From Saccharicrinis sp050589685 (GTDB taxonomy: Bacteria; Bacteroidota; Bacteroidia; Bacteroidales; Marinilabiliaceae), in contig NZ_JBNGOS010000003.1 in the NCBI RefSeq assembly GCF_050589685.1, forward strand, positions 1 to 64,000: 64,000 nucleotides of DNA, read 5' to 3'. The translations under genes were made by a program, and so were the position numbers. The notes under the pieces are model-generated. The model saw only the letters and a program-made list of their open reading frames with translations. It made no database searches and was not told where the DNA came from. Numbering within the stretch: position 1 is the stretch's first letter; every line of letters starts with the position of its first letter. Positions 54,025 to 62,850 of this stretch are shown one piece after another.

Positions 54025-56676
54025 ATGCCAGTAAATTTTTACATCCGACTATTAATTATAATTACTGTTTTTTCAGTATTGTCATCTTGTGATAATAATA
54101 AACAGTATGCGGATACATCATTAAGCTTTAAAGAAAGGGTTGATGATTTAGTATCACAAATGACTTTAGAAGAAAAGGTGTCTCAGTTAGTATATAATGC
54201 ACCAGCCATTGAAAGATTAAATATTCCTGAATACAATTGGTGGAACGAATGTTTGCATGGAGTAGGCAGAGCTGGTGTTTCAACCGTTTTTCCTCAGGCC
54301 ATTGGAATGGCAGCAATGTGGGACGATAGTACTATGTTTAGCATTGCCGACGTAGTTTCAGACGAGGCCCGTGCTAAGTATCATGCTTTTACTAAAGATG
54401 GAAAAAGAGGTATTTATCAAGGTTTAACCTATTGGACGCCGAATATTAATATTTTCCGCGATCCACGTTGGGGAAGAGGTATGGAAACCTATGGCGAAGA
54501 TCCATTTCTAACCGGGAAGTTGGGCGTGGCTTATATAAAAGGACTTCAGGGTAATGATCCAAAATATTTTAAATTGATTGCAACCGCTAAGCATTTTGCA
54601 GTGCATAGTGGTCCTGAATCATCCCGCCATAGCTTTAATGCTACACCTAGTCAATATGATTTTCTGGAGACTTATAGTCCGCAGTTTAAAATGGCTATTG
54701 ACAGTGCGAATGTATATTCTGTGATGTGTGCGTATAATAGTTATAACGGGCAACCATGTTGTGGGAATTCAGCGCTTTCTGGATTGTTACGTAACGACTG
54801 GGGATTTGATGGTTATATTGTTTCTGATTGCTGGGCGGTAGTTGATTTTTATGCAAAGGATGCACACGAAATAGTGAATACAAAAGCTGAGGCTGCGGCG
54901 ATTGCTTTAAGGGCAGGGACTGATTTGAATTGTGGAAATTCATATCCTGCATTAGTAGAGGCTGTTAAACATGGCTTTGTTACAGAAGAAGAAATTGATG
55001 TTTCTGTAAAGCGTGTTTTTCTGGCCAGAATGAAGTTAGGAATGTTTGATCATGATCAAGATGTTCCTTATTCAAACATCTCGCACGATGTGATCGATTC
55101 AAAGAAGCATCAGGATATGGCATTGGAATCAGCACAAAAGTCGATTGTACTATTGGAGAATAAAAATAATATCCTTCCATTCACTAAGAAAGTTAGTAAG
55201 GTAGCAGTTATTGGACCTAATGCTAATAATGTAGATGTTTTGTTAGGTAATTATCATGGATATCCATCTAACCCGGTAACGCCATATTTAGGTATCAAAA
55301 ATAAACTTCCGCAAGCGGATGTAAATTACGCTGTAGGTTGTCATTTAGCAGATAGTCTTCCTTTATTTGATGTGATTCCATCTCGTGTTTTATTTGTTGA
55401 TAAAACCATGAGGACCAAAGGTCTGAAGGGTGAATATTATGACAATAAGAATTTTCGGGGTAAAGCTCAAGTGTATCGTGTAGATGAGCAGATTGATTTT
55501 ACATGGTGGAATTTAGCGCCAGACAAATCTTTAAACACGGATACTTTTAGTGTGCGATGGACAGGTGTTGTTGTTCCTGAAGTTTCAGGAAAATACGCCA
55601 TTGGTGTAGAGGCCTTTCCTCAAATGAAATTATGGATAGATAGTGTACAAATTGCTAGTTATGAGAGTGAGCATCATCCATTAAAAGAATACGATTTTAT
55701 CACATTAGAAGCAGGTAAGTCATATGCTATTAAAGTGGAGTATGTTCAAAATAAAACGGAATATGCTACTGTAAAACTACTTTGGGAAGAGCCAAATAAT
55801 AACTTAAAACAAGAAGCCATTGATCTTGCTGAAAAGGCTGATTTAGTGGTGATGTGTATGGGTTTAAGCCCAATGTTGGAAGGCGAAGAGATGAAGGTGA
55901 AAGTGGAAGGTTTTACACAAGGTGATAGAGAAGATATTAAATTACCTACTGTTCAAACAGATTTAATCAAAGCCATTCATAAAATAGGTAAACCAACGAT
56001 TTTGGTGCTGTTAAATGGTAGTGCCATTGCTTTTAACTGGGAAGCCAAAAATATCCCAGCTATTCTTGAAGCTTGGTATCCTGGTCAGGCTGGGGGTACG
56101 GCTATCGCTGATATTATTTTTGGCGATTGTAATCCTTCAGGTCGTTTACCTTTAACATTTTACAAATCGGTTGATCAACTTCCTTCATTTGATGATTACA
56201 GCATGGAAGGTAAGACCTATAGGTACTTTACGGGTAAACCGTTATACGAGTTTGGTTATGGATTAAGTTATACAAATTTTGAATACAGTAAGCTTGATAT
56301 GCCGAACAAAATCTGTGCTGGCGAAACGTTAAGTGTTTCTGTTGAAGTAAAGAATACAGGAAAAATTTCAGGAGAGGAGGTTGTTCAGTTGTATGTTGCT
56401 CATCCTGAAACTCAATTGAAGAAAGCGATACGAAGCTTAAAAGGTTTTAAAAGAATCTCACTACAGCCTAATGAAAGTAAGAAGGTCAAATTTGTGCTAA
56501 CACCTCAGGATATTGCACTGCTGAATCAGGAGAATCAATATATCCTGGAAAATGGACTAGTAAACATTACTGTTGGGGGACAACAGCCAAATAAGGTTGC
56601 TCAGCAAAACAAAAGAGTGATTACAGAAAGTATCAGTGTCGAAGTGTCAGAAGGTGAAGTCTTTCACCTGAATTAA
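54025..56676 (+). CDS. GH3 beta-xylosidase/beta-glucosidase with PA14 insert, lipoprotein
   Basis: An 883-residue glycoside hydrolase family 3 enzyme with a lipoprotein signal (FSVLSSCDNN, Cys at about 22). The GH3 N domain contains PNINIFRDPRWGRGMETYGEDP and AKHFAVHSGPE; the nucleophile is Asp268 in GYIVSDCWA. The C domain is split by a PA14 domain (about 465-590, GLKGEYYDNKNFRGK), and an acid/base candidate lies in GLSPMLEGEEM. A fibronectin type III-like domain closes the protein. The sequence type and its neighbours (GH10, SusCD) suggest a xylosidase that releases xylose in the periplasm. Confidence 0.94.
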   Translation: MPVNFYIRLLIIITVFSVLSSCDNNKQYADTSLSFKERVDDLVSQMTLEEKVSQLVYNAPAIERLNIPEYNWWNECLHGVGRAGVSTVFPQAIGMAAMWDDSTMFSIADVVSDEARAKYHAFTKDGKRGIYQGLTYWTPNINIFRDPRWGRGMETYGEDPFLTGKLGVAYIKGLQGNDPKYFKLIATAKHFAVHSGPESSRHSFNATPSQYDFLETYSPQFKMAIDSANVYSVMCAYNSYNGQPCCGNSALSGLLRNDWGFDGYIVSDCWAVVDFYAKDAHEIVNTKAEAAAIALRAGTDLNCGNSYPALVEAVKHGFVTEEEIDVSVKRVFLARMKLGMFDHDQDVPYSNISHDVIDSKKHQDMALESAQKSIVLLENKNNILPFTKKVSKVAVIGPNANNVDVLLGNYHGYPSNPVTPYLGIKNKLPQADVNYAVGCHLADSLPLFDVIPSRVLFVDKTMRTKGLKGEYYDNKNFRGKAQVYRVDEQIDFTWWNLAPDKSLNTDTFSVRWTGVVVPEVSGKYAIGVEAFPQMKLWIDSVQIASYESEHHPLKEYDFITLEAGKSYAIKVEYVQNKTEYATVKLLWEEPNNNLKQEAIDLAEKADLVVMCMGLSPMLEGEEMKVKVEGFTQGDREDIKLPTVQTDLIKAIHKIGKPTILVLLNGSAIAFNWEAKNIPAILEAWYPGQAGGTAIADIIFGDCNPSGRLPLTFYKSVDQLPSFDDYSMEGKTYRYFTGKPLYEFGYGLSYTNFEYSKLDMPNKICAGETLSVSVEVKNTGKISGEEVVQLYVAHPETQLKKAIRSLKGFKRISLQPNESKKVKFVLTPQDIALLNQENQYILENGLVNITVGGQQPNKVAQQNKRVITESISVEVSEGEVFHLN

Positions 56677-56863
56677 TATGGGGGATTTAAAAACACGATA
56701 AGTTATAATTATTTAAATCTAATAAATGATGAAAGAAAAAGGAAAAACATAGAGAAACAAGAGAATTAAGTATTGTTAATTAACCCAATTGGCGATAGAT
56801 CGTTTTCATATAAAGACCAATTAAATCTGTAAACGAGCTATTGATTTTTTAAATCTATATTTT

Positions 56864-59800
56864 ATGAAATTTAAAGAAATGTTGAAGAAAGGATGTCTGA
56901 TCCTCTTTTTCGTTTGCATGCAGTTAAGTCTGTTTGCGCAAGATATACAAGTAACTGGTGAGGTGCTTGACTCTAGCGGGGAACCTATTCCGGGTGTTAA
57001 TGTATCCATTCAGGGTACTACAACAGGAACCATAACCACCTTTGATGGAGTATACACGATTGAAGCTCCGGCTAATGGAAAATTACAGTTTAGTTTTATT
57101 GGCTTTCAACAACAAATGGTGGAAATCAATGGGCGTAAAACCATCGATATTTCCCTTGCAGAAGATCTTCAGGATCTGGAAGAAGTTGTTGTTGTTGGTT
57201 ATGGTACTACCAAGGCTCGCGACTTAACAGGAGCAGTCAGCTCCATTAAAGCGGATGAGTTGGAAGACCAGCCATTTGTAGCCATCGATCAGGCACTTCA
57301 AGGAAAAGTCTCAGGTGTAACTATCTCTCAAAACTCAGGTGCGCCAGGTGGTGGTATTTCTGTACGTGTTCGTGGTGTAACATCGCTTACAGGTAGTAAT
57401 GAGCCGCTTTACGTTGTGGATGGTGTACCGATTGATGGTAACTCAAACAACGATAGTTTTAGTTTTGCTACTATGGGGGGAGAAAGTGGACAAACCAAAG
57501 TAAGTGCCCTTTCAACAATTAACCCGAATGATATTACTTCCATCGAAGTACTCAAAGATGCGTCTGCAACAGCTATTTATGGATCCAGAGCTTCTAATGG
57601 TGTAATATTAATTACTACAAAAAGTGGAGAAAAAGGAAAGTCAAAAATTTCTTACGATGGGTATTATGGTGTTCAGCAAATTACAAAGTATCTGGATGTA
57701 ATGGATTTACCTCAATATGCTGAGTATTTAAATGAAGTAAGAGTTCAGGATGGACAAGACCCGAAAGATTCATTCCTCGATCCTAGTTTATTAGGAAAAG
57801 GTACAGATTGGCAAGAGGAAGTATTTAGAATTGCACCGATTACCAATCATCAGCTATCTGTTTCAGGAGGCTCGGAGAAGACTAAAGTTTATTCTTCGTT
57901 CAACTATTACCAACAGGATGGTATCTTGATTAATACAGATTATGAGCGCTTTGCTTTACGATTAAATATGGACCATCAGGTTAATGATTGGCTGAAAATA
58001 GGTAACACAATTACAGCCAGTAATGGTAAAGAGAATATTGCTTATAACGATTCTGAGGATGGGGTTATTATGGGTGCTTTAAGACAATCACCAGAGGTTC
58101 CGGTTTATAACTCGGATGGTAGCTGGGGTGGACCAATTGGAGCCGATGGAGTTGGTTCTGGCGGCGGTGGAAACCCGGTAGCATGGTCTAGTATTCGCTC
58201 GTCATATCTTGAAAGAAACAAAGTGTTAGGTACCATTTATTCTGAAATAAGTTTCTTAAAAGATTTCAAATTAAGGAGTGAGTTAGGTTATGACTTTAAC
58301 TTCAACCAAATGTCATCGTTTAATCCATCATACGAGATTGGTGATTTAGTGAACGAAACAGGTACTTCTTTTAAGTATAATACCAACAGTTTTTATTGGA
58401 TTATGAAAAATTTCCTGACTTACTCAAAAAAGTTTGGCGTTCATAATGTAACAGTAATGGCAGGTCATGAGGGGCAACACTCAGATTGGGAACAAATTCA
58501 AGCCAGTCGAGGTGGATTTTTAACCAACGATTTAACAGCTTTATCTATTGGAGATTCAGAAACAGCAGGCGCAACCAGTATGCAGAACCAATGGGCAATG
58601 CAATCGGCTTTCGCCAGAGCTAATTATAGTTTTAACAATAAGTATTTATTAACGGGTACTTTTAGAGCGGATGCTTCCTCTAACTTTGGCCCAAACAATA
58701 AATGGGGTTATTTTCCATCATTCTCAGCTGGTTGGGTAGTGAGTGAAGAGCCGTTTATGGAATCGCTAAAAGGAACATTGGATTGGGTTAAGATTCGTGC
58801 AGGATACGGAGAGGTAGGTAACCAAAATATTGGAGCTTATGCTTACGGTCAGTCTCTGGCAACCATTAACTCAGCATATGGTTCTGCTTTTATACCTGGT
58901 AATATTGCTAATCCGGATGTTAAGTGGGAAACAACTACTTCTACCAACTTAGGATTGGAATTAGGTTTCTTTAATAACCGTATTAACATGGACGCTGATT
59001 TTTACATTAAAAAATCAAAAGACTTCTTATATCAGTTGCCAATGGCTTACTATTATGGACGTGAAGCATTTTCAGCTCCATATGTAAACCTGGGTGAGAT
59101 GAGCAACAAAGGTTTTGACTTGTCTATCAATACGGTGAATACAAATTCTAGCAGTCCAGTTAAGTGGAACTCAAGTATTGTTTTTTCTATGTACAGGAAT
59201 GAGTTAACAAAATTGGCTGATGAAAATTCAACGATTACACAGGTTATTCAATTTAACCAAACAGTTACGCAAACTTCTGTAGGCAATCCAATTGGTCAGT
59301 TTTATGGTTACGTAACCGATGGTTTATTTACCAGTATGGATGAATTAAATAATGCGCCATCTCAGGGAACTATTGATGAAAACAATGGTGTATGGTTAGG
59401 TGATTATAAATTCAAAGACGTAAATGATGATGGCGTGATAGATGATAACGACAGAACGATTATCGGTAGCCCTCACCCTGATTTTACTTTTAGTCTTTCA
59501 AACAATTTATCATATAAAAATCTGGATTTAGCCTTTTCATTATATGGTTCTTATGGAAACGATATAATTAACTGGACACGTAAGGTAACGGAAGGAATGA
59601 CTGAGCCATATGGTAACCAATCTGTAAAAGTGGCCAACAGGTATACCTCAAGTAATACAGATACAGATATGCCACGTTACGTTTCGGGTGATCCTAATTC
59701 AAATGCAAGGGTATCTGATCGCTATGTTGAGGATGGATCATTTTTACGTATTCAAAATATTACTTTAGGTTATACACTTCCTGAAAAGTGGATTAAGAAG

Positions 59801-59983
59801 ACCGGAATCATATCGAACTTAAGAGCTTACGCAACGATCCAAAACTTACATACTTTTACTAATTATAGTGGATACGACCCGGATATTGGTGGGCATAGTA
59901 ACAATGCATTGTTAGCAGGTATCGATAATGGAAGATACCCTGTGCCACGCACTTATTTATTTGGTTTAAAACTTGATTTTTAA
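56864..59983 (+). CDS. SusC-like TonB-dependent outer-membrane transporter
   Basis: A 1,039-residue SusC/RagA transporter. Signal peptide 1-25, CarboxypepD_reg-like domain at about 28-105 (GEVLDSSGEPIPGVNVSIQG), TonB-box-like EEVVVVGYGT at about 107-116, plug with DQALQGKVSGVTISQNSGAPGG and NPNDITSIEVLKDASATAIYGSRASNGVI, then a barrel that ends in Phe (TYLFGLKLDF). With the SusD gene 26 bp downstream it forms the oligosaccharide import complex. The 187-bp region upstream has no TGTAAC box. Confidence 0.97.
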   Translation: MKFKEMLKKGCLILFFVCMQLSLFAQDIQVTGEVLDSSGEPIPGVNVSIQGTTTGTITTFDGVYTIEAPANGKLQFSFIGFQQQMVEINGRKTIDISLAEDLQDLEEVVVVGYGTTKARDLTGAVSSIKADELEDQPFVAIDQALQGKVSGVTISQNSGAPGGGISVRVRGVTSLTGSNEPLYVVDGVPIDGNSNNDSFSFATMGGESGQTKVSALSTINPNDITSIEVLKDASATAIYGSRASNGVILITTKSGEKGKSKISYDGYYGVQQITKYLDVMDLPQYAEYLNEVRVQDGQDPKDSFLDPSLLGKGTDWQEEVFRIAPITNHQLSVSGGSEKTKVYSSFNYYQQDGILINTDYERFALRLNMDHQVNDWLKIGNTITASNGKENIAYNDSEDGVIMGALRQSPEVPVYNSDGSWGGPIGADGVGSGGGGNPVAWSSIRSSYLERNKVLGTIYSEISFLKDFKLRSELGYDFNFNQMSSFNPSYEIGDLVNETGTSFKYNTNSFYWIMKNFLTYSKKFGVHNVTVMAGHEGQHSDWEQIQASRGGFLTNDLTALSIGDSETAGATSMQNQWAMQSAFARANYSFNNKYLLTGTFRADASSNFGPNNKWGYFPSFSAGWVVSEEPFMESLKGTLDWVKIRAGYGEVGNQNIGAYAYGQSLATINSAYGSAFIPGNIANPDVKWETTTSTNLGLELGFFNNRINMDADFYIKKSKDFLYQLPMAYYYGREAFSAPYVNLGEMSNKGFDLSINTVNTNSSSPVKWNSSIVFSMYRNELTKLADENSTITQVIQFNQTVTQTSVGNPIGQFYGYVTDGLFTSMDELNNAPSQGTIDENNGVWLGDYKFKDVNDDGVIDDNDRTIIGSPHPDFTFSLSNNLSYKNLDLAFSLYGSYGNDIINWTRKVTEGMTEPYGNQSVKVANRYTSSNTDTDMPRYVSGDPNSNARVSDRYVEDGSFLRIQNITLGYTLPEKWIKKTGIISNLRAYATIQNLHTFTNYSGYDPDIGGHSNNALLAGIDNGRYPVPRTYLFGLKLDF

Positions 59984-60009
59984 TCGTTGAATTCTAAAAG
60001 AAAAGAGAT

Positions 60010-61569
60010 ATGTACAAATATAAGATATTAGGAATATTAATGTTATTGGTCTTTATGACAGCATGTTCAGAAGATTTTCTGGACATTGCCCCTGAGGATA
60101 AAATAACAATTGATAATTATTACAATAACGACGATCAGTTATTGACTGGTGGTGCGGCACTTTATAATCGACCTTGGTTTTATTTCAACGAGAAATTTAT
60201 TTTATGCTTAGATGTATATGCTGGTAATGCTTCTGGCGATTATGTAGATATTGCTCAGTTTAACAAGTTTGCAGTTTTTGCAGCAAATCAGTTTTCAACA
60301 GAGGGCTACCAATCATTATTTTCAGTTGTGGCCTATGCTAACAGTTTATTAGATATCGTAGAAAACAAAACAGGCCCTGCAGTAACTGATGAGGCGAAAG
60401 AATGGTCGCGAGGAGAAGGTTTATTTATGCGTTCCGTAGCCTACTATTTTTTGGTACGCACCTTTGGTCCTGTCCCTATTTTAGAAGATATTAACCAATA
60501 TGGAACCGATGCCGTAGTTTATAAGAACAGGGTAGAGGATATTTACACTTTAATAGAGCGTGATTTAAAAGAAGCAGCTGAGTTATTACCTTTAGCCTGG
60601 TCGGAGACAAATGCTGGTAGAGCGACCTCCGGAGCAGCAAACGGCATGTTAGCCGAAGTGTATTTAACATTGGAAGATTATGCCAATGCTAAAGTTTACG
60701 CTGATAAAGTAATTGAAAGTGGAAAATATTCCTTGATGCCTGACTATTCAGATAATTTCCAGCATCAAGATGGTGTAAGCAGTGATAACAATAACGAATC
60801 AATTTTTGAGTTGCAATGGGTTTCTCCACCGCAAGGAGAACATTGGTATTATACCAATACACACCAGGCTTATTTGGCAGCTGCTGGAAAATTAACAGGA
60901 ACGGGTGATGGCTGGTCAACTTTTATTCCGAGTAACGATTTTATTGCTGCCTATGAAGAGGGTGATTTAAGAAGACATCCGAGTATTATGGAAGAAGGCA
61001 ACTTTTATCCTGAGTTAGTAACCAAAGAAGGTGGTTATTTAGTGGAGAATTCATTGTCCAATAACTATGCAGGTTTCAGAAAATATATTGTAGGTTCAGC
61101 CGAGGAGTGGCCTTCAGTAAACTTTATGAATACAGATATCAATACCCATATATTAAGGTATGCTGAGGTATTGCTAATTCGTGCGGAAGCTATTTTAGGA
61201 ACAGCCTCTTCTACAACAGATGCTACTGCGCTGGCAGATATTAATGCTGTGCGTGAGCGTGCTGGTTTGGATGCTTTAACTGAAGTAACTTTAGATGATA
61301 TCCTTCAGGAAAGAAGAATAGAGCTTGTGATTGAAAGTGGCGACAGATGGTTCGATTTAGCTCGTATCAACCGGACAAAAGCAATCGATATTTTATCGAA
61401 TACGGATAGAGCATTTTTGGCTGACCGTGATGATCCATCGCAAGGAACAGAAGGTGGTGGTAGATTTGTGGTTCCGCAAGAAAGCGATTTCTTATTGCCG
61501 CTTCCTCAGGTAGAAACAGATATCAATCCACTTCTGAAAGAAGACCCTGTTGCTTACGATTTTAACTAA
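60010..61569 (+). CDS. SusD-like surface glycan-binding lipoprotein
   Basis: A 519-residue SusD/RagB-family lipoprotein (lipobox FMTACSEDFLD, Cys19) that lids the SusC transporter. SusD-like TPR helices are recognisable (WSRGEGLFMRSVAYYFLVRTFGPVPIL, AANGMLAEVYLTLEDYANAK), and the C-terminal RagB domain ends QERRIELVIESGDRWFDLARI with LLPLPQVETDINPLLKED. It is 26 bp after susC and 17 bp before the next gene, so the three are one operon. Confidence 0.96.
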   Translation: MYKYKILGILMLLVFMTACSEDFLDIAPEDKITIDNYYNNDDQLLTGGAALYNRPWFYFNEKFILCLDVYAGNASGDYVDIAQFNKFAVFAANQFSTEGYQSLFSVVAYANSLLDIVENKTGPAVTDEAKEWSRGEGLFMRSVAYYFLVRTFGPVPILEDINQYGTDAVVYKNRVEDIYTLIERDLKEAAELLPLAWSETNAGRATSGAANGMLAEVYLTLEDYANAKVYADKVIESGKYSLMPDYSDNFQHQDGVSSDNNNESIFELQWVSPPQGEHWYYTNTHQAYLAAAGKLTGTGDGWSTFIPSNDFIAAYEEGDLRRHPSIMEEGNFYPELVTKEGGYLVENSLSNNYAGFRKYIVGSAEEWPSVNFMNTDINTHILRYAEVLLIRAEAILGTASSTTDATALADINAVRERAGLDALTEVTLDDILQERRIELVIESGDRWFDLARINRTKAIDILSNTDRAFLADRDDPSQGTEGGGRFVVPQESDFLLPLPQVETDINPLLKEDPVAYDFN

Positions 61570-61586
61570 CATTTAAAGCTTTTGAA

Positions 61587-62741
61587 ATGAAGAAATTATT
61601 AAAATATAGCATATTGGCAGCTTTATTTGTAGGAATAATGTCTGTTAGTACCTCTTGCGAGGATGAAGAAACGTACAATCCTGAATTTTCATTATTAAGA
61701 TCTACCAATGATGAAATTTCAACTTACGCCCAAGGTTTCCCTGGCGATTTAATTATTGCAGAAGGAGTTGAGCTAGATAAAATGAAATCGATAGGTTTTG
61801 TTACTACAGTAGATACTGTGAATGTAGTATTTAACCCAGTTTTAAACTCTGCTGTAGCAATAATGTTTAATGTTCCGTTTGATGAGGATTTAGGAAGTGA
61901 AATAGGATTGCAACAAATCTTATTCATCAATAAAAACGATACTGAAGTATTGCAACCTTTCGAGATTCTTCAGCCAGAACCTGAGATTACCTCTTTTACT
62001 CCGGCACGTCCAAAAGCAGGCGAATCTACAATTATTCAGGGAGAATGGTTTCAGAACCTTGAGAGTGTAACTTTTGCCGGACAACCTGCGGACTACAGCC
62101 AGATGTCATCAACAGAGATTGCCATTAATATTCCTGAAGGTTCTGTTCCTGCTGATGTGGTGGTAACGACTTCTGTTGGTAGTGTAACAGAATATTTAGA
62201 TGTAGATATAGGTTACAACGTGTACTTATACAACGATTTAGATGGAGGTGGTCTATTCGCTATTAACGAGTGGTGGAGTAATGGAGATTTATCTGACACC
62301 CCTATTAAGTTTAGTGATACAGATGGTTTTAAAGGTAACTATGCAGAAATTACCTGGACTGGCTCGACAACAAACGGTTGGGGTAATGCAGAAACATCAT
62401 CAGGTGCGAATCCTGGAATCCAGGAGACTAGCCAAGCAGATGTTTACTTTGTTTTTGAGGTTTATTGTGTAAGTGCAGCAGGTTCATCTATGCAAATTCA
62501 AATAGACGATGGAGGAACAACTTGGGCACATGATTATACTTTCTCAGCAGATGAAGTAGGTAAGTGGATCACTGTTGAAATGAGTACTTATGACTTTGGT
62601 AGAGGGTACGACCCAGGTAATCAAACTCACGATATGGACTTGCAGAGTATCAGCAAAGTAAAAGTAGCTATCAACAGCTGGAGTGGTGTTGCGCCAACTA
62701 CGGTTAGGATAGATAACTTAAGATTCCACGGATATTATTAA
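61587..62741 (+). CDS. Surface glycan-binding lipoprotein with IPT/TIG domain
   Basis: A 384-residue lipoprotein (VSTSCEDEE, Cys24). Residues about 130-205 form an IPT/TIG domain (ITSFTPARPKAGESTIIQGE). The C-terminal half (about 205-384, YNDLDGGGLFAINEWWSNGD, ending VRIDNLRFHGYY) resembles the glycan-binding surface protein family found after SusD in xylan loci. Exposed tryptophans (WWSNGD, NGWGNAE, TTWAHDY) are candidates for stacking on xylan. It occupies the SusE/F position of the locus. Confidence 0.88.
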   Translation: MKKLLKYSILAALFVGIMSVSTSCEDEETYNPEFSLLRSTNDEISTYAQGFPGDLIIAEGVELDKMKSIGFVTTVDTVNVVFNPVLNSAVAIMFNVPFDEDLGSEIGLQQILFINKNDTEVLQPFEILQPEPEITSFTPARPKAGESTIIQGEWFQNLESVTFAGQPADYSQMSSTEIAINIPEGSVPADVVVTTSVGSVTEYLDVDIGYNVYLYNDLDGGGLFAINEWWSNGDLSDTPIKFSDTDGFKGNYAEITWTGSTTNGWGNAETSSGANPGIQETSQADVYFVFEVYCVSAAGSSMQIQIDDGGTTWAHDYTFSADEVGKWITVEMSTYDFGRGYDPGNQTHDMDLQSISKVKVAINSWSGVAPTTVRIDNLRFHGYY

Positions 62742-62800
62742 TGAATATTAGGTTGCTTGCCAAACGTGGCAAGTTAACCTCTAAGATCCTTGAAAATTAA

Positions 62801-62833
62801 GAGAAGTGTTTCGAAAATATCGAAGCACTTCTC
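62801..62833 (+). promoter_or_regulatory. Perfect hairpin between the glycan-binding and GH10 genes
   Basis: GAGAAGTGTTTCG and CGAAGCACTTCTC pair over 13 bp (one G-U) around AAAATAT. It has no T tract, so it is more likely an RNA processing or stability element that sets relative expression in the operon than a full terminator. It ends 17 bp before the GH10 start. Confidence 0.6.
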
Positions 62834-62850
62834 AACATTAAACAAATATT

